Shown here piece by piece: positions 6,966 through 16,232 of a stretch of 52,139 nt of DNA. The stretch's first letter is position 1. The number at the start of each line of letters is the position of its first letter. Below the pieces are notes generated by a model, which did no database searches, was not told the DNA's origin, and was given only the letters and a program-made list of their open reading frames with translations. Origin of the DNA: Microbacterium album. Its GTDB lineage: Bacteria > Actinomycetota > Actinomycetes > Actinomycetales > Microbacteriaceae. A program made the position numbers and the translations under genes. The stretch covers positions 1 through 52,139 of the forward strand of contig NZ_BMJY01000017.1 in the NCBI RefSeq assembly GCF_014643695.1, written 5' to 3'.

Positions 6966-8501
6966 TTGCATTCTGACTCGACGTTCTCGCCGGAGGCGCG
7001 GGACGCGGCGTCCGGCGAGTTCGACGGAGGGCTCCTCTCGCCCGTCACGGCGGGGCACGAGGCACCGGTCTCGGATGAGATCGTGCTGCGTGCCCTCGTG
7101 GCGGCCGAGGCGGCCCTGGTCGAGGCGTACGCCGCCGTCGGTGCGTTCGAGCAGATCGCGCCCGGCGAGCGCGCGGCGATCGTCCAGCAGGCACGCGACC
7201 TGAGGGCCGATGACGTCCGCGCGCTCGCGCTGGCGGGCGTGGCGGGAGGCAACCCCGTCATCCCCCTCGTCAAGCGGCTGCGCCGCGACGCCGGACCGGC
7301 GGTCCGGCCGTGGGTGCACCGCGGCGCGACGAGTCAGGACATCCTCGACACGGCGCTGATGATCGTCGCCAAGAGCGCGACCGGCACGGTGCTGGGCCGC
7401 CTCGACGACGCCGCCGCGGCGCTCGACCGCTTCGCGCGCGAGCACCGCGACGAGGTCGCGGCCGCCCGCACGCTGACGCAGCACGCCGTGCCGACGACCG
7501 TGGGCGCGCGCGCCGCCAACTGGCGCCGCGGCGTCACGCGCGCGCGGCGGCGGCTCGCGGACGCGCGCGACGCCCTTCCCGCACAGCTGGGAGGCGCCGG
7601 CGGCACGCTCGCCTCGTTCGTCGAGATCCTCGGGCCAGATCGCGCCGCTCAGCTGCCCGGCGCCTTCGCCGAGGCGACGGGGCTGGCAGCGCCGGACGCG
7701 CCCTGGCACACGGCGCGCTGGCCCGTGACCGAGCTCGGCGACGCGCTCGTGCAGGCGCTCGACGCGCTCGGCGTCGTCGCGGCGGACGTCGCGACGCTGT
7801 CGCGCACCGAGATCGGCGAGCTCGCCGAGGGCACGGGCGGGGGCTCGTCCGCCATGCCGCAGAAGCAGAACCCCGCGCGCTCCGTGCTGATCCGCTCGGC
7901 CGCGCTGCGAGCGCCCCACCTCGCCGCCGCGCTGCACACGGCCGCCGCGCTCGCGGTCGACGAGCGCCCCGACGGGGCGTGGCACGTCGAGTGGCCGACA
8001 CTCCGCGAGCTGCTGCGGCTCGCGCTCGGCGCGAGCGCCCACGCGGCGGACCTGGTCGAGGGGCTCCGTGTCGACACGGAGGCCGTCGCACGCAACCTCG
8101 AGGCGACCCGCGGCCTCATCGTCTCCGAGCGGCTCTCGATCGCACTCGGGCCCATCCTGGGGCCGGAGCGCGTGTCCGATATCGTCTCCGCGGCGGGGCT
8201 CGGCGGCGATCTCGGCCTGCTCGTCTACAACGCGCTGCAGGCCGCGAACGGCGCGGTGCCCGCCGGGCTCGACGACCTGCTGGATCCGGCCGCCTACACG
8301 GGACTGGCCGCGCGTCTCGTGGACGGCGACCTCTCCCGCGCGCCACACGTGGAGGTGATCGACCCCACGGCACCCCCGCCGGAGGAGCCGCCCGGCCCCT
8401 TCGACCCCTTCGACGACGGGTCCCGACTCCCGGAACGTCCGGCGCGGCGGGGATTCGACCCGTTCGCCGACCCCTTCGACGGCAAGGAGGAACGTCCATG
8501 A
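6966..8501 (+). CDS. pcaB: 3-carboxy-cis,cis-muconate cycloisomerase with an unusual C-terminal tail
   Basis: Fumarase/aspartase-superfamily enzyme closing carboxymuconate to gamma-carboxymuconolactone. The signature GGGSSAMPQKQNPARS lies near residue 290. I place the start at TTG 6966, preceded by GAGGAG at 6954-6959. A GTG at 6930 is possible but has no ribosome site. This gives 511 residues, longer than most PcaB proteins (about 350-450), because of a roughly 50-residue Pro/Asp/Phe-rich tail after VEVID. The tail repeats the core FDPF (GPFDPFDDG, then GFDPFADPFDGK). The stop overlaps the pcaD start (ATGA). Confidence 0.9.
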   Translation: MHSDSTFSPEARDAASGEFDGGLLSPVTAGHEAPVSDEIVLRALVAAEAALVEAYAAVGAFEQIAPGERAAIVQQARDLRADDVRALALAGVAGGNPVIPLVKRLRRDAGPAVRPWVHRGATSQDILDTALMIVAKSATGTVLGRLDDAAAALDRFAREHRDEVAAARTLTQHAVPTTVGARAANWRRGVTRARRRLADARDALPAQLGGAGGTLASFVEILGPDRAAQLPGAFAEATGLAAPDAPWHTARWPVTELGDALVQALDALGVVAADVATLSRTEIGELAEGTGGGSSAMPQKQNPARSVLIRSAALRAPHLAAALHTAAALAVDERPDGAWHVEWPTLRELLRLALGASAHAADLVEGLRVDTEAVARNLEATRGLIVSERLSIALGPILGPERVSDIVSAAGLGGDLGLLVYNALQAANGAVPAGLDDLLDPAAYTGLAARLVDGDLSRAPHVEVIDPTAPPPEEPPGPFDPFDDGSRLPERPARRGFDPFADPFDGKEERP

Positions 8502-9271
8502 CACGCCCCCCGCTCGCATTCACCGCCCCGGTCGGTCCGGACGGCGCGCCGCTCGTTGTGCTCGGGCCGTCGCTCGGCACGTCCACGATCCTGTGGGAGG
8601 ACGTGCTCCCGGCCCTGACGGCGCGCTTCCGGGTCTCCTGCTGGGATCTCCCGGGGCACGGCACGGCCAAGCCGGCGACCGATGCCTTCACGCTCGATGA
8701 GCTCGCCGACGCCGTCGCGGACGGGATCCGCGAGCTGGGCGCCCCCGCGCTGTACGCGGGCGTCTCGGTCGGCGGCGCGACGGGCCTCGAGCTCCTGCTG
8801 CGGCACCCCGACGTCGTCTCGGCCGCCGCGATCGTGTGCTCCTCGCCCTGGTTCGGGGACCCGTCCTTCTGGACCCAGCGCGCCGAGCAGGTCCGCACGC
8901 AGGGAACGGGCTCGCTCGTCGTCGGCTCCGCTCAGCGCTGGTTCGCGCCCGGGTCGATCGAGCGCCGCCCCGAACTGACCGGGCGACTGCTGCACAGCCT
9001 GCGCGACGCGGACGACGCCAGCTACGCGCTGGTCTGCGAGGCGCTCGCCCGCTACGACGTCCGCGACCGACTGGGGGAGATCGCGACGCCCGTGCTCGCG
9101 ATCTACGGCGAGCACGACGCGGTCTCGCCCGAGGCCGACGCGCGCGCGATCGCCGAGGGCGTGCAGCAGGGACGGTACGTGCGCATCGACGACGCGTCGC
9201 ACCTCGCGCCGGCCGAGCGCCCCGACGAGGTCGCGGTCGTGCTGAACGACTTCTTCGGGGCACGGGCATGA
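8498..9271 (+). CDS. pcaD: 3-oxoadipate enol-lactone hydrolase
   Basis: Alpha/beta hydrolase of 257 residues that opens beta-ketoadipate enol-lactone. The nucleophile elbow GVSVGG puts the catalytic Ser at residue 90, the acid is in YGEHDAVSP, and the His is in DDASHLAP near the end. The start overlaps the pcaB stop and the stop overlaps the pcaC start (ATGA in both cases), so the three are tightly coupled. Many actinobacteria carry pcaD and pcaC fused as pcaL; here they are separate. Confidence 0.93.
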   Translation: MTRPPLAFTAPVGPDGAPLVVLGPSLGTSTILWEDVLPALTARFRVSCWDLPGHGTAKPATDAFTLDELADAVADGIRELGAPALYAGVSVGGATGLELLLRHPDVVSAAAIVCSSPWFGDPSFWTQRAEQVRTQGTGSLVVGSAQRWFAPGSIERRPELTGRLLHSLRDADDASYALVCEALARYDVRDRLGEIATPVLAIYGEHDAVSPEADARAIAEGVQQGRYVRIDDASHLAPAERPDEVAVVLNDFFGARA

Positions 9272-9669
9272 GCCGTCCGATGGGGGAGGGCCTGACCGAC
9301 GAGGGCCGCTACGACCAGGGCATGGCGGTGCGCCGCGAGGTGCTGTCGGATGCACACGTCGACCGCGCGACGGCGAACCAGACGGCGCTGTCGGCCGACT
9401 TCCAGGACTTCATCACCCGCGTCGCGTGGGGCGACATCTGGTCGCGTCCCGGTCTCGACCGTCGCTCGCGCTCGGTCGCGGTGCTGTCGTCGCTCATCGC
9501 GCACGGCCATCACGAGGAGCTCGCGATGCACTTCCGTGCCGCGATCCGCAACGGCCTGACGATCGACGAGATCCGCGAGGTCATCCTGCAGTCGGCGATC
9601 TACTCGGGCGTCCCCGCCGCCAACACGGCGTTCCGCATCGCGAACGAGGTCTTCGGCTCCTCCGACTGA
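9268..9669 (+). CDS. pcaC: 4-carboxymuconolactone decarboxylase
   Basis: 133-residue AhpD-like decarboxylase that converts gamma-carboxymuconolactone to beta-ketoadipate enol-lactone. It contains the family segment RSRSVAVLSSLIAHGHHEEL and the C-terminal QSAIYSGVPAANTAF. It starts inside the pcaD stop. Its last 70 bases overlap the 3' end of cydDC on the other strand, so the two convergent units have no terminator between them. Confidence 0.93.
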   Translation: MSRPMGEGLTDEGRYDQGMAVRREVLSDAHVDRATANQTALSADFQDFITRVAWGDIWSRPGLDRRSRSVAVLSSLIAHGHHEELAMHFRAAIRNGLTIDEIREVILQSAIYSGVPAANTAFRIANEVFGSSD

Positions 9670-12600
9670 CCCTCGCCGTCCGCCCGCGCGCCGGCGCGGT
9701 CCGGACCGAGCCGGACGACGCGGTCCTGCGGGGTCACGTCGGCGCGGCGGTGGGAGACGAGCACGACGATACGGTCGTCGGTCGCGGCTCGGATGTCCGA
9801 CATCATGGCCGCGGCGGTCGGTGCGTCGAGGTGCGCGGTCGGCTCGTCCAGCAGGATCACGTCGGCGCGCGTGAGGAGCGCCCGCGCGACCGCGAGCCGC
9901 TGGCGCTCGCCGCCCGACAGAGCGGAGCCGCCGGCGCCGACGCGGGTGTCGAGACCGCCGGGCAGCTGCTCGAGCAGGGGGCGGAGCCCGACGCGGGCGA
10001 GGACCGACCGCAGCTCCTGCTCAGAGGGGGCGTCGTGTCGCGGCCGGGCGAGCATCAGGTTGCCGCGGAGCGTCGAGTCGAACACGTACGCGTCCTGCGG
10101 GCACCACGCCACATGGGCGCGCCAGGCGGCGGGATCCAGCTCGCTCAGGGGGACGCCGTCGACGCGCACGGTGCCCGAGGCTGCCGGCAGGGCGCCCATC
10201 ACCAGGGACAGCAGAGTCGACTTGCCGGATCCGCTCGGTCCGGAGACGACCAGCCACTCGCCGGTCCGGACCGCGCCACTGATGCCGTCGAAGACGGTGC
10301 GGTCGCCGTAGCGGGCGGCGACGCGGTCCAGACGCAGCTCCCACACCGCCTCGCAGGGGTGCGCGGTGCCCGGCCTGCCGGCGGGCGGATCCGCCAGCAG
10401 CGGCTCCAGACGGGCACGCGTCTCCCGCAGCGCGGGCGCGCGGTGGGCGGCGGCGACGAGCTCCGCCAGCGGCTCGAGCGCCGCGAGCAGCAGCAGCGCG
10501 ATCACGCACACCAGCTCGGCGGGAGCGGAGGGGGAGAGGACCGGCACGACCACGGCGAGCGCGGCCGTGGCGAGCACGACGACCGCGGACCCGAGCCCCG
10601 CCTCCCACGCGACGCGGCGCTCGGCGCGGGACAGCCGCTCGCCGGCCGCCTCGAGCCGGGCGACCGCTCGGCCGGAGAGGCCGTTGCCGCGCAGGTCGTC
10701 CGCGGCCGCGACGAGGGCCGCCGTGGCGCGGACGAGCCCGGAGCGTTCGCGCACGCGCGCCCGCTGACCTCGCCGGGCACCAGCGGCCGCGAGGCCGGCT
10801 CCGGTGAGCGCCGCGGCGACCAGTGCGACGAGCACGAGGACCGTCACCGGGGGCAGCACGAGCGCGGTCGTCGTCACGATCCCCGCGATCGCCAGCGCCC
10901 CCGCCGCGAGGGGCGGGATGACGCGCGGCAGCAGATCCCTCAGCTCGCCGACCTGCGTCACGAGATAGTCCACCGGAGCGCCGCCCTCGAGCAGACGGCG
11001 GGACCCCGCCCCGCGCGCGGCGATCGATCGCCACAGGCGCAGGCGCAGGGCGTCCACCATCCGGAACGCGGCCTCGTGCGTCGCGAGCCGCTCCGCGTAC
11101 CGGGCGACCGCCCGCCCGATGCCGAAGAAGCGCACGCCCACGATCGCGACGAGGAGGTACATGATGTGCTCCTCGACGCTCGCGCGCACGATGAGCCACC
11201 CCGAGACCGCGCTCAGCGCGAGCCCCATTCCCGCCGCGACGAACGCCAGGACGACGCCGAGGAGCCACGCGGGGCCGGGGCCAGGGCTCGGTTTGGCGCG
11301 CGCGGCGTCGTCGTGTCCCCGGGGGAGCGGGCGCGCATCGGCCGGCGGCGCGGAGGACGGGGATGATGCGACCGAGCGGTCGCCTCGCTCGACGAACGCG
11401 GATTCCGCGGCCGGGCGGGCGTCCCGAGGGCCGAGGCCGTGCGAGCCGATCGGGAGTGTCGCGTCCGCGAGCGCGAGGGTCTCGGGCTCGTGCGTCGCGA
11501 GCACGACCGTGGTCCGCGCAGCCCTCGCGAGGATGGCCGCGCGCACACGGTCCGCCGCGGCCTGGTCGAGGTGCGCGGTCGGCTCGTCGAGCACGAGCAC
11601 GTCCGCGCCCCGGTCGACGCGTGCGAGCGCACGGGCCACGGCGAGGCGACGCAGCTCGCCCGGACTGAGCTCCGCGATCCGCGCGTCCGCGACGTGCTCG
11701 AGCCCGAGCTCCGCGAGGGCGGCCCGGGGGTCGGACGCCCCCGCGAGCGCGAGCTCCTCCCTCGGTGTCGCGGCGAACGCGCGGGGCGCCTGCGGTGCCC
11801 AGGCGACGCGCTCGGGATCGATGTCGATCGAGCCGGTCACCTCGGCGTCCGCGGGCAGCGCGCCCGCCAGCGCGGCGAGCAGCGTCGACTTCCCCGACCC
11901 GCTGGGCCCCGTGACCGCGGTGATCCCGGACAGTCGGGCCTCGACCCCCTCCAGCGTGGGCCGGACGCGCCCGGCATGACGCACCCACAGTCCGCGGACG
12001 GCGACGGGCGCGTCGCCGCGGCGCCGGACGTCCGCGCGGGCCGGGCGGGCGAGCACGTCCTTCACGCGCGTCAGCGCTCCCAGTCCGTCCTGCGACGAGT
12101 GGAAGGCGGCGCCGATGTCGCGCAGCACCGAGTAGCACTCGGGCGCGAGGACGAGCACCAGCAGCGCGGTCTCGAGGCCGACCGTGCCCTGCATCAGCCG
12201 CAGACCGAGGAAGACGGCGACGATGGCGACGGACAGGGTCGCGATGAGCTCGAGCGCGAGCGCGGACAGGAAGGCCCAGCGGAGCGTCTCCCGCGTGCGC
12301 TCGCGATACTCGCGCTGGATGCCGGCGAGCGCGGCGGCCTGCTCCTCGACGCGGCCCAGCCCGACCAGGACGGGCAGACCCCGCGCCAGCTCGGTGAGAT
12401 GATCCGCCAGGCGGGACAGCGCGGCGAGCGCGCGATCGGTGCGGGCCTGCGTGTGCCGGCCGATGAGCGCCATGAAGAACGGCACGAGCGGCACCGTGAC
12501 GACCACCACGAGCGCGCTCACCCAGTCCGCCCCGAGGATCCGCAGGCCCACCACCGCTGGTACGACGACCGCGGAGACGAGGGCGGGCAGGCTCTTGACG

Positions 12601-13049
12601 TAGTAGTCGTCCAGGGCGTCGAGTCCGTCGGTCGCCAGCACGACGAGCCCGCCCTCGGCCTCGCGGGCGTCGCCGTTCGCGATGCGCCGCCACAGTCGCG
12701 CTCGCAGCGTCTGCTTGACCGCGATCGCGATGCGCCGCGCGACGACGTCGCTGCCCCACGCGGCGCCGGCCCGCAGGATCGCTCCCGCCCCGCCCAGCAG
12801 CAGCACCTCGCGGGCGTCCACGTCACCGCGGGCGATGCCCGCGATGCCCGCCGCGACGGCGCCGGCCACGAGCACGAGACCGAGGGCCCGGGCCGCCGCC
12901 AGCAGGCCGAGCGCGAGCACCGCGGCGGGACGGACGGGTCCGAGCTCGGGGCGCGGCGCCGGCGGGGCGGGGCGGGCGGCCTCGATGACCCAGGGATCCA
13001 CCTCCGGCGCCGCGGGAGCGGGCCCGGCGAGGGCGGCGTGGCCGCTCAT
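9600..13049 (-). CDS. cydDC: fused ABC exporter CydDC for cytochrome bd assembly
   Basis: 1149 residues with two complete half-transporters in one chain. The first half has membrane helices, Walker A GPSGSGKSTLLAALAG, signature LSPGELRRLAVARAL and Walker B VLVLDEPTAHLD. After a Pro/Ala linker the second half has GPSGSGKSTLLSLVMG, LSGGERQRLAVARAL and VILLDEPTAHLD. CydDC exports thiols or haem-related reductant needed to mature cytochrome bd; fusion is known in actinobacteria. The start ATG at 13049 overlaps the cydB stop. A longer in-frame extension exists upstream but lies inside cydB and is rejected. The last residues are read antisense to pcaC. Confidence 0.9.
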   Translation of the reverse strand: MSGHAALAGPAPAAPEVDPWVIEAARPAPPAPRPELGPVRPAAVLALGLLAAARALGLVLVAGAVAAGIAGIARGDVDAREVLLLGGAGAILRAGAAWGSDVVARRIAIAVKQTLRARLWRRIANGDAREAEGGLVVLATDGLDALDDYYVKSLPALVSAVVVPAVVGLRILGADWVSALVVVVTVPLVPFFMALIGRHTQARTDRALAALSRLADHLTELARGLPVLVGLGRVEEQAAALAGIQREYRERTRETLRWAFLSALALELIATLSVAIVAVFLGLRLMQGTVGLETALLVLVLAPECYSVLRDIGAAFHSSQDGLGALTRVKDVLARPARADVRRRGDAPVAVRGLWVRHAGRVRPTLEGVEARLSGITAVTGPSGSGKSTLLAALAGALPADAEVTGSIDIDPERVAWAPQAPRAFAATPREELALAGASDPRAALAELGLEHVADARIAELSPGELRRLAVARALARVDRGADVLVLDEPTAHLDQAAADRVRAAILARAARTTVVLATHEPETLALADATLPIGSHGLGPRDARPAAESAFVERGDRSVASSPSSAPPADARPLPRGHDDAARAKPSPGPGPAWLLGVVLAFVAAGMGLALSAVSGWLIVRASVEEHIMYLLVAIVGVRFFGIGRAVARYAERLATHEAAFRMVDALRLRLWRSIAARGAGSRRLLEGGAPVDYLVTQVGELRDLLPRVIPPLAAGALAIAGIVTTTALVLPPVTVLVLVALVAAALTGAGLAAAGARRGQRARVRERSGLVRATAALVAAADDLRGNGLSGRAVARLEAAGERLSRAERRVAWEAGLGSAVVVLATAALAVVVPVLSPSAPAELVCVIALLLLAALEPLAELVAAAHRAPALRETRARLEPLLADPPAGRPGTAHPCEAVWELRLDRVAARYGDRTVFDGISGAVRTGEWLVVSGPSGSGKSTLLSLVMGALPAASGTVRVDGVPLSELDPAAWRAHVAWCPQDAYVFDSTLRGNLMLARPRHDAPSEQELRSVLARVGLRPLLEQLPGGLDTRVGAGGSALSGGERQRLAVARALLTRADVILLDEPTAHLDAPTAAAMMSDIRAATDDRIVVLVSHRRADVTPQDRVVRLGPDRAGARADGEGQSEEPKTSFAMRNAVLAAGTPE

Positions 13050-14089
13050 CGTTCCCTGGCCCTCAGCACCGCGGGGATGACGTCGTGCGCCGACGGGATG
13101 GAGCCGGGCGTCACACGGGCGCGGAAGACCCAGTAGCTCCATGCCTGGTACGCCACGATGATGGGCAGGCCGACGCACGCCACGACCGTCATGACGCCGA
13201 GCGTGTACGGGCTGCTCGACGCGGTCCACACCGTGAGGTCGTGCGCGGCGTCGATCGTGGAGGGCAGCACGCGCGGGAACATCCCCGTGAAGACGGAGGC
13301 CGCGAGGAACGCGCCGCACGACGCGAAGCCGAGGAACGCCCGACGCTCGCGGCGTGCGCGGGCCGCGCCCCAGCCGAACGCGGCCGCCGCCACCGCGAGC
13401 GCGGCGACCGTCCACGACCAGGCCGAGCCGCCGAACTGCAGTTGCACCCACAGCGTCCACAGAACGGCGGGCACGAGGCACATGGGCGCCCAGCGCGCGG
13501 CGAAGCGGCCCGCCCGTTCGCGCACGGGGCCGTCGGCCTTGAGGCCGAGGAACGTCGCACCGTGCACGAGCGCGAAGCCCACGAGGCCGAGACCGCCGAG
13601 CACGGCCGGCACCGTGAGCCACGCGAACGGACCGCCGACGCGGTTGCCGGCCGCGTTGAGCGGCAGCCCGGTGGAGGTGATCGCGAGCGCGGCGCCGATC
13701 CCGAACGCCACCACGAGGGAGCCGATGCCGATGCCGGTGTTCCAGACGCGGATCCACCGCGGGTCCGTCATCTTGCCGCGGTACTCGATGCCCACGGCCC
13801 GCAGGATCAGCGCGAGCAGCACGAGCACGAGCGGTACGTACAGGGCCGAGAACAGTGACGCGTACCAGTGCGGGAACGCGGCGAACATCGCCGCGCCGGC
13901 CGTGATGAGCCACACCTCGTTGCCGTCCCACACCGGGCCGATCGTGTTGAGCATGACCCGGCGGTCGTTCTCGCTCCGGGCGCTGAAGACCATGTGCATG
14001 CCGACGCCCAGATCGAAGCCCTCGAGCAGCAGGTAGCCGAGCCACAGGACGGCGATCGCGACGAACCAGACGACGGGCAGCGGTTCCAT
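13046..14089 (-). CDS. cydB: cytochrome bd oxidase subunit II
   Basis: 347-residue membrane subunit of the bd-type quinol oxidase. The N-terminus shows the family signature LLLEGFDLGVGM followed by NTIGPVWDGNEVWLI, and about eight to nine helices are predicted. The start ATG lies 37 bp after cydA and the stop overlaps cydDC, so A-B-DC is one operon. It supports aerobic respiration at low oxygen or under stress. Confidence 0.95.
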   Translation of the reverse strand: MEPLPVVWFVAIAVLWLGYLLLEGFDLGVGMHMVFSARSENDRRVMLNTIGPVWDGNEVWLITAGAAMFAAFPHWYASLFSALYVPLVLVLLALILRAVGIEYRGKMTDPRWIRVWNTGIGIGSLVVAFGIGAALAITSTGLPLNAAGNRVGGPFAWLTVPAVLGGLGLVGFALVHGATFLGLKADGPVRERAGRFAARWAPMCLVPAVLWTLWVQLQFGGSAWSWTVAALAVAAAAFGWGAARARRERRAFLGFASCGAFLAASVFTGMFPRVLPSTIDAAHDLTVWTASSSPYTLGVMTVVACVGLPIIVAYQAWSYWVFRARVTPGSIPSAHDVIPAVLRARER

Positions 14090-14126
14090 GGGGCTCCGAT
14101 CAGGCGGGGACGATGCGGGCGGGGTG

Positions 14127-15710
14127 TCAGTAGGCGAACGCGAGGACGTCCTGGCGGCGGTCCGCGTCGGGGTCGTCGTCCCCGGGTTCGTGCGGGGTGC
14201 GCGCGAGCTCGGGCATCGCGCTGGCCACGCCGCCGCGCACGTAGCGCACCAGCAGGAAGATCTCCACGACCAGCAGCACGGCGTAGACGACCGTGAGCGA
14301 GATGACCGAGAACAGCAGCTCGCCGACCGTGACGCCCGGCGAGACGGCGGCCGCGGTGAACATGAACACGCCGTCGACTCCCGTGGGGTCGGGGTTGGGG
14401 GCGACGACGAACGGCTGCCGCCCCATCTCGGTGAAGATCCAGCCCGCGGTGTTCGCCGCGAACGGCGCCGTGATCCCGGCGATCGCGAGCTTCATGATGC
14501 GCGGCGAGGCGGGCACGGTTCCCCTGCGCGTGAGCCACAGGGCCACCACCGCGCCGAAGGCGGACACGGCGCCCAGCCCGATCATGAGCCGGAAGCCCCA
14601 GTAGGTGATCCACATGGTCGGCACGTACGTGATCTCGCTGCCGGCCCGGTCGCCGTACAGGGGGTCGTCGGGCAGCCGCTCGCCGTAGCGGTCGACGTAC
14701 ATCGGCTCGAGGTCGAGGATGCCCGGCATCTCGGCGTTGAAGTCCCCCGCGCCGAGGAAGCCCAGGATCCCGGGGATCTCGATGAGCGTGACCACCGAGC
14801 TGCAGTCCGCGGCACCGGGGTCGCCGATCGAGAGCACCGAGAACGACGATCCGCTGTGGCACGCGGCCTCGGCCGCCGCCATCTTCATCGGCTGCTGCTC
14901 GTACATGAGCTTCCCCTGCACGTCGCCCGTGATCGCGACGGCGCCGAACCCGGCGATCGCGACGACCGCGCCGATGCGCAGCGAGCGCAGCCACACGGAG
15001 TGGTCCCGCTCGTCCCGCCCCGGCACGAGCGGATGCGAGCCCACGACGACCGTCCCGTCCGGGCGGACCGTGTCGATGCCGTCCTTGCGGCGCTGCCACA
15101 GGTGGTACCAGGCGATGCCGACGAGGAACATGCCGGCCACCATGAGCGAGCCGGCGATGGCGTGCGTGAACGCCGCGATCGCCGTGTTGTTCGTGAGCAC
15201 GGCCCAGACGTCCACCATGACGGGCCGTCCGTCGACGAGCTCGACGCCGACCGGGTGCTGCATCCATGAGTTCGCGACGATGATGAAGTACGCGGACACC
15301 CAGCTCGCGCCGGCCGCGAGCCACAGCGCGGCCAGGTGCACGCCCTTGCGCAGGCGTCCCCATCCGAAGATCCACACGCCGAGGAACGTCGACTCGACGA
15401 AGAAGGCGAGCAGGCCCTCGAGCGCGAGCGGGGCACCGAAGACATCCCCCACGAAGCGCGAGTACTCGCTCCACGCCATCCCGAACTGGAACTCCTGCAC
15501 GAGGCCCGTGGCCACGCCGAGGATGAAGTTGATGAGGTAGAGCTTCCCCCAGAACTTCGTCATCCGGAGCCAGCGCTCGTCGCCCGTGCGGACCCAGGCG
15601 GTCTGGAGGACGGCGACCGTCGCGCCCAGGCCGAGCGTGAGGGGGACCATCAGGAAGTGGTAGACGGTCGTGATGCCGAACTGCCAGCGGGCGATGTCGA
15701 GCGGATCCAC
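14127..15710 (-). CDS. cydA: cytochrome bd oxidase subunit I
   Basis: 527-residue haem-carrying subunit. The N-terminal haem His is in WQFGITTVYHFLMVP, the second His in FTHAIAGSLMVAG, and the quinol loop begins GDVQGKLMYEQQPMKMAAAE. The loop carries two Cys (AACHSG and ADCSS) that could form a disulfide. I use GTG at 15710 because GAGGAGG stands just upstream. A TAGAAT -10 (15768-15763) predicts a start point near 15756. This hexamer overlaps the TTCTAC/GTAGAA operator, so the divergent BlaI protein probably represses the operon. Confidence 0.94.
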   Translation of the reverse strand: MDPLDIARWQFGITTVYHFLMVPLTLGLGATVAVLQTAWVRTGDERWLRMTKFWGKLYLINFILGVATGLVQEFQFGMAWSEYSRFVGDVFGAPLALEGLLAFFVESTFLGVWIFGWGRLRKGVHLAALWLAAGASWVSAYFIIVANSWMQHPVGVELVDGRPVMVDVWAVLTNNTAIAAFTHAIAGSLMVAGMFLVGIAWYHLWQRRKDGIDTVRPDGTVVVGSHPLVPGRDERDHSVWLRSLRIGAVVAIAGFGAVAITGDVQGKLMYEQQPMKMAAAEAACHSGSSFSVLSIGDPGAADCSSVVTLIEIPGILGFLGAGDFNAEMPGILDLEPMYVDRYGERLPDDPLYGDRAGSEITYVPTMWITYWGFRLMIGLGAVSAFGAVVALWLTRRGTVPASPRIMKLAIAGITAPFAANTAGWIFTEMGRQPFVVAPNPDPTGVDGVFMFTAAAVSPGVTVGELLFSVISLTVVYAVLLVVEIFLLVRYVRGGVASAMPELARTPHEPGDDDPDADRRQDVLAFAY

Positions 15711-15763
15711 GCGGGGCCTCCTCACAGGGGCGTCGGCCCGGCGGCCGGCGCGCGTCGCCGTAA

Positions 15764-15790
15764 TTCTACGACGTGTAGAACTACTTCTAC
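15764..15790. promoter_or_regulatory. BlaI-type operator array between cydA and blaI
   Basis: Three alternating half-sites: TTCTAC (15764-15769), GTAGAA (15775-15780), TTCTAC (15785-15790). They make two overlapping perfect palindromes with 5-bp and 4-bp spacers. The first overlaps the cydA -10. A looser half (TAGAAG, 15818-15823) lies next to the blaI -10 TACCCT (15827-15832). Confidence 0.65.
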
Positions 15791-15864
15791 CATGGATCGA
15801 AAAAGTTCGACATCCCATAGAAGTGCTACCCTGGATGTCTGACCAGGCCGGAGGGGGTGGGGTT

Positions 15865-16227
15865 GTGGGCAGCCTCGGAGAGCTCGAACGGGCGGTCATG
15901 GACGTGCTGTGGGATGCGGACGCCGTGGCCCTCACCGCATACGACGTGCAGGAGCACCTCGAACGCGTGCAGGCGCGCCAGCTCGCGGCCACGACCCTGC
16001 TGACCGTGCTCTCGCGCCTGGAGAAGAAGGGCTTCGTCTCGTCGGACCGCTCGGCCCGGCCGCACCGCTATCAGGCGACGGCGAGCCGCGTCGACCACGT
16101 CGCCGAGTTGATGCACGAGGTGCTGGGGGACGCCGGCGACCGCAGCGCGGTGCTCGCGCGCTTCGTGGGCGGCGTGTCCGCCGAGGACGCCGAGGTGCTG
16201 CGCCGACTCCTCGCCGGCGCGGTCTGA
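15865..16227 (+). CDS. BlaI/MecI-family repressor
   Basis: 120-residue winged-helix repressor. SLGELERAVMDVLW opens the domain and LAATTLLTVLSRLEKKGF is the recognition region; the C-terminal helices give the dimer. Two starts compete. ATG at 15835 would lie upstream of the start point (about 15839) predicted by TACCCT, so I take GTG at 15865, which follows GGAGGG and begins where BlaI proteins usually begin. Proteins of this family bind TACA/TGTA-like palindromes and are inactivated by a partner M56 protease, here the next gene. The operator placement suggests control of itself and of cydABDC. Confidence 0.88.
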   Translation: MGSLGELERAVMDVLWDADAVALTAYDVQEHLERVQARQLAATTLLTVLSRLEKKGFVSSDRSARPHRYQATASRVDHVAELMHEVLGDAGDRSAVLARFVGGVSAEDAEVLRRLLAGAV

Positions 16228-16232
16228 CCGAC

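Noticed and set aside
13050..14045. N-terminal extension of the cydDC frame
   Set aside because: It lies wholly within cydB in another frame, and the ATG at 13049 overlaps the cydB stop in the usual coupled way.
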